From Nitrospira_E sp052156535 (GTDB lineage Bacteria; Nitrospirota; Nitrospiria; Nitrospirales; UBA8639): 64,000 nucleotides of DNA. Location: assembly GCF_052156535.1 (NCBI RefSeq), contig NZ_JBQKUP010000037.1:174366-238365 (forward strand). The letters run 5' to 3'. Positions 25,981 through 34,283 of this stretch are shown piece by piece. The stretch's first letter is position 1. Each line of letters starts with the position of its first letter. The notes under the pieces are model-generated. The model did no database searches, was not told the DNA's origin, and saw only the letters and a program-made list of their open reading frames with translations. The position numbers were made by a program, and so were the translations under genes.

Positions 25981-26214
25981 TCATGGAAAACGTTTTGGGG
26001 TTTGTACGAGTAAGGGTTGAATCGTAAAAAATGGGAGAACGCTCAGCTTCATCTTTTTTTTGAAGTCTCAGGTAGCGCCATGATAACCATTTCTTCAAAC
26101 AACGGGATGGCGGGCGAGTTTATGCCAACGATGACGCGAGTCTTGATGCACCCAGGGATGTCCTGAAATCTAGGGATTCAATGCCTATGTTATATGTTGG
26201 CAAGGAGCACCGGC

Positions 26215-26955
26215 ATGAATGAGCGACCGCTAGTTGAATCGCTTGGGGATGCCACTCTTTCCCCCTATCGGCGATATCTTAATATCTTTGTTGGCAAGGA
26301 ATCCCTTGTTGCTTTGGCCAAATACGAGCTCTACACGGGTTTGCTTGGTCGATTGCCGGGTGCCATCGGTTATTTTATGAGGGGGAAGTGCTATCCCGGC
26401 CTTCTGGGAGCCGTCGGTCGAGGAACGGTCTTCGGAGCGGGGGGCGTGCTGCGTTGTCCTAAGCGAATCCGGTTGGGGCGGGGAGTGATGATTGATGACT
26501 CTGTCGTACTCGATGCGAAAGGACCAAGCTCATCCATCGTTCTTGGTGATCAGATTCTATTGGGGCGGAATAGCATCCTCAGTTGTAATGACTCTGCGAT
26601 ATCGATCGGCAATTTCGTCTCCATTGGGCCCTTCTGTTTTTTGGTCTCCCGCAGTCATCTGACAATTGGTTCCAATGTCGCGATCGGAGCAGGCACGTAC
26701 ATGCTCGGTGGCGGTCACGCCTATGACGATCCCGATACGCCTGTGATTCATCAGGCTCGGGTGTCGAAGGGAATCGTGATTGAGGACGGGGCCTGGATTG
26801 GAATCGGCGCGAAAATTCTTGATGGGGTGACCATTGGCCAAAACAGCATTGTCGGTGCGGGGGCCGTCGTTTCCAAAGATGTGCTGCCTTGGACCGTGGT
26901 ATTGGGTAACCCCGCTCGTGTGGTCGAAAAACGCAAGCAGGTTAAAGAAGGATGA
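26215..26955 (+). CDS. Hexapeptide-repeat acyltransferase
   Basis: Left-handed beta-helix repeats run from about residue 70 to 235: IRLGRGVMIDDSVVLD, IVLGDQILLGRNS, ISIGNFVSIG and VTIGQNSIVGAGAVVSKDV, with a catalytic-type His in LGGGHAYDDPD near 171. The enzyme should transfer an acyl group, acetyl or longer, to a sugar. I chose the ATG at 26215 because AAGGAG at 26202-26207 is well spaced; an ATG at 26194 lies upstream of it. Its stop overlaps the start of an acyl-activating enzyme, and an ACP follows, so the acyl donor may be an acyl-ACP. Confidence 0.82.
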   Translation: MNERPLVESLGDATLSPYRRYLNIFVGKESLVALAKYELYTGLLGRLPGAIGYFMRGKCYPGLLGAVGRGTVFGAGGVLRCPKRIRLGRGVMIDDSVVLDAKGPSSSIVLGDQILLGRNSILSCNDSAISIGNFVSIGPFCFLVSRSHLTIGSNVAIGAGTYMLGGGHAYDDPDTPVIHQARVSKGIVIEDGAWIGIGAKILDGVTIGQNSIVGAGAVVSKDVLPWTVVLGNPARVVEKRKQVKEG

Positions 26956-28502
26956 ACACACTTCCTAAGGTTTGGTCTGAGGCGGAACGTCTGTGGCCTG
27001 AAAAGATCGGGCTCGTCACGGAGAGGGAGCAACTGACGTATGCTGAACTCGCCAGGCGTATCCGTCGCCTATCCTGCCAGTTGATTCGGCAATGGGAAGT
27101 TCGACCCGGGGAGGTCGTGGGAATATTGGCCCCAAATGGCGTTGAGTTCGTGCTCACCTATTTTGCGGTGACAGCAATTGGGGGAATCGTTCATCCTATC
27201 GATGAACGTCTTAAGCCTGAGGAAATCCGATTTCTCCTTGAGGATTCAGGTGCACGGTTTGCTATCGTCCACCAGGCGCTTTGGGAAAAATTTGCGAACG
27301 TGTGGAATGTTCTCTCCGCGTTAGAACGTGTCATAGCTGTTGGGGATGTTGAGGCTAATGTCGAAAGTTTTCATACGTGGGTGCAAGGGTCAGCCGTTCA
27401 TGACATTGCGGGGGCAGTAGAATTGTCTCCTGCTTCTGATGATATCGCGGAACTCATGTATACCTCAGGAACGATAGGCCATCCGAAAGGTGCCATGCGC
27501 TCGCATGCCAATGCCAGAGCCGCGTCCAGAAATGCACGACGAGCGTTCGGATATCGGCACGACGATGTTATTGCGATTGTTATGCCACTCAGTCATTCAA
27601 GCGCCCTCGTCAGCCAGATGCTACCCATGGTTGAGGTGGGCGGCAGGATTGTGCTGGTGGAGCGATTCGATGCTGCGGACCTCGTGGCGAGAATTCGTGG
27701 GCAGGCTGTGACCTGCTTTCGTGCGGTTCCTGCTACGTTTAAAATGCTGATGGTATATCCAGAGTTTAATGCCGATCACCTGCCATCTTTGCGGTTGTTG
27801 ATGAATTCCAGCGCTGCAATCGACCCCAAAACCCATTGGGATATCAAAGCGCGTTTCCCGGAGGTGGATTTGGTCAATTCCTATGGCCTGACGGAGGCCT
27901 CCACTTGCACGATCCTAACCGACGCCATGGCTCGGGAGCATCCAGATTCCATTGGCGTTCCGATACCCGGTGTTGAAATGTCCGTTGTTGACGATGCCGG
28001 ATGCGTTGTCGATGACGGGATTGAGGGCGAGTTTTTTGTGCGCGGTCCGCACGTGTGTCACGGCTACCATAACCTCCCCAATGAATCAGAAGCGTTATTT
28101 GCTGCAGGAGGCTGGATGAGAACCGGAGACATGGGCCACAAAGACTCCGAAGGCCTTTTTTACTTTCACGGTCGCAAGGCCGACGTCATTAACTGTGGCG
28201 GGAGAAAGTATGCACCGGTGGAAGTGGAAAACTGCATACGGCAACTCACAGAAGTTGCCGAGGTAGCTGTACTTGGTGTGCCCCATCGTGTCCTCGGCCA
28301 GGTCGCCAAGGCCTTTGTGGTCTTTCGGGATCGGGCGTCTGCGGATCTTAAGGCCGTGACCCGGCATTGTACCCGATATCTTCCGAGCCACAAAGTCCCA
28401 TTTTATGTCGAGTCCGTCGACGCGTTGCCGAAAAACAGCCTCGGCAAGATGCTGCATCGCGAACTCAAGGCGGAGTCACACGCAGCGTGTCACAAAAAAT
28501 AA
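26952..28502 (+). CDS. AMP-dependent acyl/aryl-activating enzyme (ANL superfamily)
   Basis: This 516-residue protein is complete. The AMP-binding A3 motif MYTSGTIGHPKGAM is near residues 171-184, NSYGLTEAST near 299-308, TGDMG and GRKADVINCGGRKYAPVEVE near 401-427, and the C-terminal catalytic Lys in PKNSLGKMLHREL near 495-507. It should activate a carboxylic acid as acyl-AMP and load it on CoA or on the adjacent ACP. The acid cannot be named from sequence. The ATGA overlap with the acyltransferase upstream and the ACP 22 bases downstream define a three-gene acylation cassette. Confidence 0.87.
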   Translation: MNTLPKVWSEAERLWPEKIGLVTEREQLTYAELARRIRRLSCQLIRQWEVRPGEVVGILAPNGVEFVLTYFAVTAIGGIVHPIDERLKPEEIRFLLEDSGARFAIVHQALWEKFANVWNVLSALERVIAVGDVEANVESFHTWVQGSAVHDIAGAVELSPASDDIAELMYTSGTIGHPKGAMRSHANARAASRNARRAFGYRHDDVIAIVMPLSHSSALVSQMLPMVEVGGRIVLVERFDAADLVARIRGQAVTCFRAVPATFKMLMVYPEFNADHLPSLRLLMNSSAAIDPKTHWDIKARFPEVDLVNSYGLTEASTCTILTDAMAREHPDSIGVPIPGVEMSVVDDAGCVVDDGIEGEFFVRGPHVCHGYHNLPNESEALFAAGGWMRTGDMGHKDSEGLFYFHGRKADVINCGGRKYAPVEVENCIRQLTEVAEVAVLGVPHRVLGQVAKAFVVFRDRASADLKAVTRHCTRYLPSHKVPFYVESVDALPKNSLGKMLHRELKAESHAACHKK

Positions 28503-28523
28503 TGAAAAAAAAGGACTGACATC

Positions 28524-28784
28524 ATGTCAAACACACATGCGAGGGTGATCGAGTTTCTGTCAGGTGTCCTACAGGTGGATATCCCGACGGATATTGAGGA
28601 TCTGCAACGTCGGGAATTCTCCGAATGGGATTCCATTAATCATCTGCGCCTGATCATGGAGCTTGAAGAAATGTTAGGTGTGACCCTTGAAGATGAACAA
28701 GCCGCAGACCTGTCGTCATCCAGGCAAATTGAGGCGCTGTTCATCAAACATGGGGTGACGTTACCTGACGAGGCATCCGCGTGA
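28524..28784 (+). CDS. Acyl carrier protein-like protein
   Basis: This 86-residue acidic helical protein has the phosphopantetheine site EWDSINHLRLIMELEE near residues 32-47, in which Ser of DSI receives the cofactor. The helix pattern and length are those of a discrete ACP. It is not next to fatty acid synthase genes, so it is probably dedicated to the acyl-activating enzyme and acyltransferase upstream. Ribosome-binding site AAGGA precedes the ATG, and its TGA overlaps the GTG of the next gene. Confidence 0.85.
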   Translation: MSNTHARVIEFLSGVLQVDIPTDIEDLQRREFSEWDSINHLRLIMELEEMLGVTLEDEQAADLSSSRQIEALFIKHGVTLPDEASA

Positions 28785-29890
28785 GGATAGGTATATGTGC
28801 CAGAACCTGGGGGGAGAACGGCGGTATCGGTGTGTATACCCGAAGCGTCATTCCTTCGATGTTGGATCTAGATGCACGACACGAGTATCACATTCTTTAT
28901 TCAAACAAGGCGCATCTTGGATCGCTTACGGGCAGGGCTCGCGTTCGTGAAGTGTACCTGCCTGCTAAAGGCAAATGGATGTGGGATCAATGGGCGGTGC
29001 CGAGGTATGCCCACCGGGAAGGATTGGATGTGATCTTTCACACGAAATTCGCCATCCCGTTCCTGGCGAGGTGTAAGACGGCCATGGTGCTTCATGGGAC
29101 CGAGCGGTTTGTTTATCCAGAATTTCATCAGTCTGCGGATCTCTGGTTCTTTAAAACAGTTTACCCGCAGTACCTAAAGCGGGCCTCACTTATCATTGCG
29201 GTATCGAAGCGAGCAAAAGAGGATATCATTTCGTACATGGGTATTGATCCGGATAAAGTAAAAGTGGCCTATCTCGCCACTGATCCCATATTCCGATCCA
29301 TCAGTGATCCAGAACAGTTGGAGGTTGTTAGGGCAAAATATAATCTTCCGCGGCGATTTATTCTGTTCGCCGGGCATATTTATCCGGGAAAGAATTTTGG
29401 CCGGTTATTGGAAGCGTTTTCCACCGTGAGAAAGGATATGAACATTCACCTCGTCGTAGCAGGAGGGATGCGCTGGAAGTACCAGAATGACCTGAATGCG
29501 ATAGAGACCCTGGGACTAAAGGAAAGTGTGCATTTTGCCGGCTATGTCCCCCAAAATGAGTTGGTGGCATTTTACAACCTCGCTGCCGCAACAGTGTTTC
29601 CTTCACACTATGAAAGTTTTGGACTTCCAAATATCGAGTCAAATGCTTGCGGTTGCCCTTTAATCACCAGCCGTACAGGAGGAATGCCCGAAGCAGCAGG
29701 CAATGCCGCCATGTATGTCGATCCACTGGACGTGGCTGATATTGCGAATGCCATTGTCCGAGTGTTGACCGATGAGGACCTTCGACAAACCCTTATTGCC
29801 AAGGGGTATGAAAATGTGTGGCGTTTCTCCTGGGAAAAGACGGCAAGGGCCACATTGGACGCGTTGGAGTGGGTTGTGACCCCTTCGTAA
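28781..29890 (+). CDS. Glycosyltransferase family 4
   Basis: This 369-residue GT-B enzyme has WGENGGIGVYTRSV near the N-terminus, the domain linker RFILFAGHIYPGKNFGRLLEAF near 190-211, and the donor site PSHYESFGLPNIESNACGCPLITS near 272-295 with an EX7E-type pair. This belongs to the mannosyltransferase-like GT4 group. GTG is used as the start (GTGA overlap with the ACP stop), which points to translational coupling. It completes the run of genes that begins with the acyltransferase. Confidence 0.88.
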   Translation: MRIGICARTWGENGGIGVYTRSVIPSMLDLDARHEYHILYSNKAHLGSLTGRARVREVYLPAKGKWMWDQWAVPRYAHREGLDVIFHTKFAIPFLARCKTAMVLHGTERFVYPEFHQSADLWFFKTVYPQYLKRASLIIAVSKRAKEDIISYMGIDPDKVKVAYLATDPIFRSISDPEQLEVVRAKYNLPRRFILFAGHIYPGKNFGRLLEAFSTVRKDMNIHLVVAGGMRWKYQNDLNAIETLGLKESVHFAGYVPQNELVAFYNLAAATVFPSHYESFGLPNIESNACGCPLITSRTGGMPEAAGNAAMYVDPLDVADIANAIVRVLTDEDLRQTLIAKGYENVWRFSWEKTARATLDALEWVVTPS

Positions 29891-29902
29891 GATGCAACAT
29901 TA

Positions 29903-31024
29903 ATGATACGACGTTTAAAGAGAAGCTTTGAGAAAAATCGAAACGAATTGCTTGGATTGGGATTCAGACGGTATCCGGTATTTGTGCGTTGGGATGTGCA
30001 ACCGGAACACATACCTGTCTTCCAGTTCCACGACGTCTCACCCGCCACACTCGAACCGGTCTTGGAGTTCTTGGCCCGTAATGACTATGAAACATTAACG
30101 GGAGATGCGTATTACGAAAGGGTAGTCGGCGCCTCTTCAGGACGGAACCGGGAAGTGATGTTGACCTTTGACGATGGTGAAGCCAGCCTATACACCGTCG
30201 CGTTTCCCTTACTCGGGAAATTCAAGCAAAGGGCAGTGGCCTATATTGTTCCTGGTCGCGTTCCAGAGGGAATAGAGGCTTTGCAGGAAAACCACATGGA
30301 TCCAGCACTTTGTAGCTGGCCACAAATAGTCGAGATGCATACAAGTGGTGTCATCGATTTCCAGTCGCACTCTCTGTACCACCACAGTATCGCCATCTCT
30401 CCGACTGTTGTCGATTTCATAAGGCCAGGCCTTTCTACCTCATTTCTGGAATCTGATCTCGCCCCGATTCGTCAACAAAATATAAATGGTCTTGGCCCGG
30501 CACTTCATAACTCCTTGGGCTTGCCGATATATCAATGGAACGCTCGCTTATGTGCACATCCAGCGTATATCGAAAACACTCGAATCGAAGAACTTTGCAT
30601 CAAGTACGTAGCAGCAAATGGTGGTGAGGCCTTTTTTCACTCTCGAAACTGGCGGCGTCAACTCAGCGAAATTATGAAGAAAGCACATGAGAAATACGCT
30701 CCTATTCAATTTGAAACTGCTGGGGAACAGCGAAACGCCATCCTCACGGATCTACGTGAGTCGAAGACGGTCATCGAATCCAGGCTGCCAGGGAGCCGGG
30801 TGCGGCATTTCTGTTTTCCATGGTACAGGGGTTCTGCCCTGGCAGTTGAGCTTTCCCACGATGCCGGATACGTCACCAACGCTTGGGCTAGTCTCCTGCC
30901 AAGATTTGTTAATCCTGCCGAGACCCAACCTGTCCCCATTGCTCGGCTTCGACCGAAATATATCTACAGACTTCCAGGTGTTGGACGCAGACCATGGTGG
31001 AGGTTATTCGGCGGAGCGATGTAA
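29903..31024 (+). CDS. Polysaccharide deacetylase-like protein
   Basis: This 373-residue protein carries a NodB-like core: VFQFHDVSP near 34-42, then MLTFDDGEASLYTVAFPLL near 89-107, where the Asp pair is the first metal and catalytic motif. A SHSLYHHS segment near 156-163 gives the His pair. An insertion of about 100 residues separates these from HFCFPWYRGSALAVELS near 303-319. There is no signal peptide or membrane segment. It may act on an intermediate in the cytoplasm. The start lacks a clear ribosome-binding site. An IS3 remnant follows. Confidence 0.72.
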   Translation: MIRRLKRSFEKNRNELLGLGFRRYPVFVRWDVQPEHIPVFQFHDVSPATLEPVLEFLARNDYETLTGDAYYERVVGASSGRNREVMLTFDDGEASLYTVAFPLLGKFKQRAVAYIVPGRVPEGIEALQENHMDPALCSWPQIVEMHTSGVIDFQSHSLYHHSIAISPTVVDFIRPGLSTSFLESDLAPIRQQNINGLGPALHNSLGLPIYQWNARLCAHPAYIENTRIEELCIKYVAANGGEAFFHSRNWRRQLSEIMKKAHEKYAPIQFETAGEQRNAILTDLRESKTVIESRLPGSRVRHFCFPWYRGSALAVELSHDAGYVTNAWASLLPRFVNPAETQPVPIARLRPKYIYRLPGVGRRPWWRLFGGAM

Positions 31025-31228
31025 TGGATGTTTGTGATGTTGAAGGGGGTAACGGGCAAGGCCGAGATGTTATTTTCCCTCATTTTATTCGGGAGAGCAT
31101 TTTGCTTCCCATGAGAGAATCGCTTTCTTATGAATGATGATGTGTCCTTTCTCTGGTTTACGGACACCTCGAAAAAACCTTCAATAAGGCAAGGAGATAA
31201 GTAATGTGGGCAATGATAAAAGTACAGT

Positions 31229-31755
31229 CAGGAATTTAAGCAGTAAGCGATCCAGCTGATCAAACAGGCTGGGTACGCCAATATCCATATGGGGAAGGAC
31301 TCGGACAACAATGCCGCGATAATGGGGCGGTGGTGGGGGAGAGGCAATCCACCGAAGGAGCAATGCTTTTCCAGCAACGGAGGTGCCTCAGGATCAAGAA
31401 CTGGGGAGGCCCAAACGAGAAATAACCCTCGTGGATCGAGAGCGGAGTTTCTCAAATGAATCTGCACTTTCTTCTCTAAAACCTCGCGATAAGAGATGTA
31501 ATGATCCAATGTTGTCGACCTATGGTTCCCCTGCTGTTGATGGATCGGCAGCTTCACGTCTCTTCAAGTGGTTTGTAGATGTGGCAGCTCCGTTCTTAGA
31601 GCTCTTGGGCGCAAGACTAGCAATGTCTACCGCCGCCAATACGGACTCTTCTATACGGCGAGGGATGGGGTCCATGGGAGCCCACAAATCTGACAAAGAA
31701 TCGCGCCAAGAAGCAAAGGATTGGAAAGCTCACATTGCGCGGTTAATGCGATGAT
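31229..31755 (+). pseudogene. Decayed IS3-family insertion sequence (OrfA and OrfB fragments)
   Basis: In one frame KYSQEFKQ, a stop, AIQLIKQAGYANI and later PKEQCFSSNGG match the start and middle of IS3 OrfA. Another frame continues QDQELGRPKREI, like the QEQELRRLKREN leucine-zipper region. Further on, YRRQYGLFY, GSPQI and KAHIARLMR in different frames resemble the start of OrfB. Stops and frameshifts make it inactive. No complete terminal repeats were identified, so the limits are approximate. It lies in the 900-base gap 31025-31924 that separates two EPS sub-blocks; the remainder of that gap has no gene. Confidence 0.65.
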
Positions 31756-31924
31756 ACTGGGGCAGGGGTGTAGATTTTCCGGAATTTTAGGAGCTTAACC
31801 ATTGGTAAAGTTCTGATCTTCAAATATCTGTTCCCAGGCAGAGGTTGATAGTGTGGAGAAAACCACTGAAAAAACTATAAGAAATATTTTTCCAATCAAT
31901 TGGATCTAATTCCCATTTCAAAGG

Positions 31925-33076
31925 ATGACGCCCTTGAACATACAGGTATTGAAATCCAGTCAGGATTTGGACCGCTTGCGTCCGGTCTGGGAAGAGTTAG
32001 CGAACGCAAGCGCTGCCATTCCCCCTTGGGCAACATATGAATGGTTTAGTTCATGGTATCATGCGTCCTCCGACACGATTTTTCCTTACATCATCCTATT
32101 TTTTGAAAATGGAAAGGTTATTGGGTTAGCGCCGCTTATAAGGACTGTAGTCAGATACTATGGTGTATCTTTTAGGCAAATCGGCTTTGTATCCGATACT
32201 ACACCTAATGAAGTTCTTATCAGTAATTCTGATACGGCACGTTGTATAGCGGCACTCATCGGCCACCTTTCTAAGATTGAACAAGACTGGGACGTAATAA
32301 AACTACGGGGACTTAAGAAGCAATCACAGGTTACTGAGCAACTAATCTCTTCCATAGAAGAAAATGGTTATAAGTGGCATTTGGATTCCAGCATTGAATC
32401 TCCATATTTACCCATTAGAAATTCGTGGGAGGACTTCTATAAAACATTGTCTCGAAAGATGAGAGCTTCCCTCCGTAAAGACATCAAAGCTATTGAATCC
32501 GAGGGGGGGGCAATCAATGTAATAGACTATTCGACGCCCGGCGCTGTTGATGGTGGACTTGAATTGGTTAGATCTATCTCAAAGGCAAGTTGGCAGAGTA
32601 AAGAGGGGACCGACTTGTTTTCGGGTCGGGATGGCAGTTTTTATCAACGCTTCGCAAAAATTGCTGCTTCGCGTGGATGGCTCCAATTACGGATTCTCTT
32701 TCTAAGGTCTCAGCCAATAGCCTTTACCTATGACGTTTGTTTTGGAAAGACTGTTTATGGGTTAAAGACCGGGTTTGATCGAAACTATCAGAAATTTTCA
32801 CCTGGCAAGGTACTCCTTCGGCATATCCTTGAAGATTATTTTTCGAGACAATTTCAAGAAATGAATTTTATGGGTGCCGCTGACGCATATAAATTGAACT
32901 GGACATCGCTTGTTTGTCCTTATTCGAATCTCTGGATATATCCGGACAAGGTTAAGTCCACGGTTCACTCTTTTCTTAGAAGAGAGATCGTGTCACGATT
33001 CAGAAATTTTAAAGCTCTTAGGACAGTGGCACGAAAAATCAGGCGTTTGAAAAGCGGGGCAGGTTCAACTGAATAG
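31925..33076 (+). CDS. CelD/BcsL-like GNAT acyltransferase
   Basis: This 383-residue protein matches the Acetyltransf_6/CelD-like group: LDRLRPVWEELANAS near the N-terminus, PWATYEWFSSWYHA, IGLAPLIRT, and a C-terminal GNAT half with AFTYDVCFGKTVYGLKTGFDRNYQKFSPGKVLLRHILEDYF. In EPS and cellulose loci such proteins are thought to N- or O-acylate sugars or link an amino acid to the polymer; the substrate is unknown. The ATG is preceded only by AAAGG touching it, so a TTG at 31934 with that site eight bases upstream is an alternative start. The next gene is a paralogue. Confidence 0.75.
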   Translation: MTPLNIQVLKSSQDLDRLRPVWEELANASAAIPPWATYEWFSSWYHASSDTIFPYIILFFENGKVIGLAPLIRTVVRYYGVSFRQIGFVSDTTPNEVLISNSDTARCIAALIGHLSKIEQDWDVIKLRGLKKQSQVTEQLISSIEENGYKWHLDSSIESPYLPIRNSWEDFYKTLSRKMRASLRKDIKAIESEGGAINVIDYSTPGAVDGGLELVRSISKASWQSKEGTDLFSGRDGSFYQRFAKIAASRGWLQLRILFLRSQPIAFTYDVCFGKTVYGLKTGFDRNYQKFSPGKVLLRHILEDYFSRQFQEMNFMGAADAYKLNWTSLVCPYSNLWIYPDKVKSTVHSFLRREIVSRFRNFKALRTVARKIRRLKSGAGSTE

Positions 33077-33082
33077 CTTAAA

Positions 33083-33104
33083 GGGTCGATGCTTGCATCG
33101 ACCC
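33083..33104. terminator. Perfect hairpin between the two GNAT genes
   Basis: GGGTCGATGC and GCATCGACCC are exact 10-bp inverted arms around TT, six bases after the stop codon. A T-rich but not pure tract follows. It may be a partial terminator that lowers expression of the second gene. An in-frame ATG at 33089 lies inside the stem, which argues against that codon as a start. Confidence 0.5.
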
Positions 33105-33133
33105 ATATTCTTATCTCGGAAGGTACATTTTTT

Positions 33134-34252
33134 ATGGCACTGAAGATCCGTACAATTCGGGATTTAAAAGAACTCGACGACATCAAGCCCATTTGGGAAA
33201 ACCTCCAGAACTCCATAAAAGGCCCTTCCGTATTTCAATCATGGTTCTGGAACCGTACATGGTGTGATGAGGTACTTCGACACCAAAAGCATGCCCACCT
33301 CGATGTCCGTATTGCAGAGGAAGCAAATGGAAATGTAGTCGCCATCATACCCACATTCATTGATAGATTAGCCGTTCCCGGAATAGCAACCTTACAGTTC
33401 CTAGGCCATCGCATGTCGATCTATAACGGAATTCTCTTATCCGAGCCTGATAATCTTGAGCTTGCCGTACATGTCACTGAATCGCTTATACGGTCTCTGG
33501 GGCACGCGACCATAATTCACTTACGTCATATGGGGCAGGAAGCAACTTTCACCAAGGCTCTCCTTCAAAAGAATTGGGCCTCCCTTCAGTGTCCACGCCT
33601 AATATTGCAACGCGATCCCAAAATTACGGATCAAAGTATGCGTCTCGGTCCGTCCCGGCGAAAGGCTTTTCGGACTGCTCAGAATAGGCTTAAAAAGGAG
33701 TATGTTTTAGAGTATGGCATCGTTAATCCCGCTCATCCCGGTTCTGCCGTGGATGAGTTAATTTCTCTACATTTACGTCGCTTTCAATCGAAGGAACAGG
33801 CAAGTTTACTGCAAGGTGCAAATCAGTCGTTCCTCCGGCGCGCCATCCAGTGTAACTCCGCTGGAGACCAGTTCGAGATCGTTCAGCTTCGTGCTAATGG
33901 CAGCACCATTGCCGCAGTGCTTATGCTAAGGAATGCAAAGACCTACATATTTCTTCAGGCAGGCTTTGATCCTGCCTTTTCGCGTTACTCGCCTATGCGT
34001 CTGCTTCTAACGGAAACAATGCGGAGAGCGTTCGATGATCTTGGATGTGAATACTATGACCTGGGGGATGGCTATGCCATGTACAAATACGATTGGTCAC
34101 CAACTGCTGAACTGAATTATTTCTGCTGTCATGGAAATAGTCCCTTTTACGCAAATATTGTTGCTTTAGCCGCAAGATACGCATTTCAACGTAAAACCCT
34201 ATGGCGCTTGCCGCAAAAAGGGTTAGAACTCATTCCCAGTCTACAATCTTAG
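33134..34252 (+). CDS. CelD/BcsL-like GNAT acyltransferase, second copy
   Basis: This paralogue of the preceding gene has the same N-terminal pattern (KIRTIRDLKELDDIKPIWENL), QSWFWNRTWCDEVL and a GNAT half with AAVLMLRNAKTYIFLQAGFDPAFSRYSPMRLLL. I place the start at ATG 33134, giving 372 residues, because it aligns with the beginning of the paralogue and has GGAAGG ten bases upstream. An ATG at 33089 would add 15 residues translated from inside a hairpin. A flippase gene follows after about 30 bases, so this protein probably acts on a precursor made in this block. Confidence 0.75.
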   Translation: MALKIRTIRDLKELDDIKPIWENLQNSIKGPSVFQSWFWNRTWCDEVLRHQKHAHLDVRIAEEANGNVVAIIPTFIDRLAVPGIATLQFLGHRMSIYNGILLSEPDNLELAVHVTESLIRSLGHATIIHLRHMGQEATFTKALLQKNWASLQCPRLILQRDPKITDQSMRLGPSRRKAFRTAQNRLKKEYVLEYGIVNPAHPGSAVDELISLHLRRFQSKEQASLLQGANQSFLRRAIQCNSAGDQFEIVQLRANGSTIAAVLMLRNAKTYIFLQAGFDPAFSRYSPMRLLLTETMRRAFDDLGCEYYDLGDGYAMYKYDWSPTAELNYFCCHGNSPFYANIVALAARYAFQRKTLWRLPQKGLELIPSLQS

Positions 34253-34283
34253 CCCAGGATTGATAACTTTCAAGGCAGCAATT

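Noticed and set aside
31383..31754. An intact 123-residue protein gene
   Set aside because: Its sequence is one frame of a decayed IS3 transposase, and matching pieces continue in other frames.
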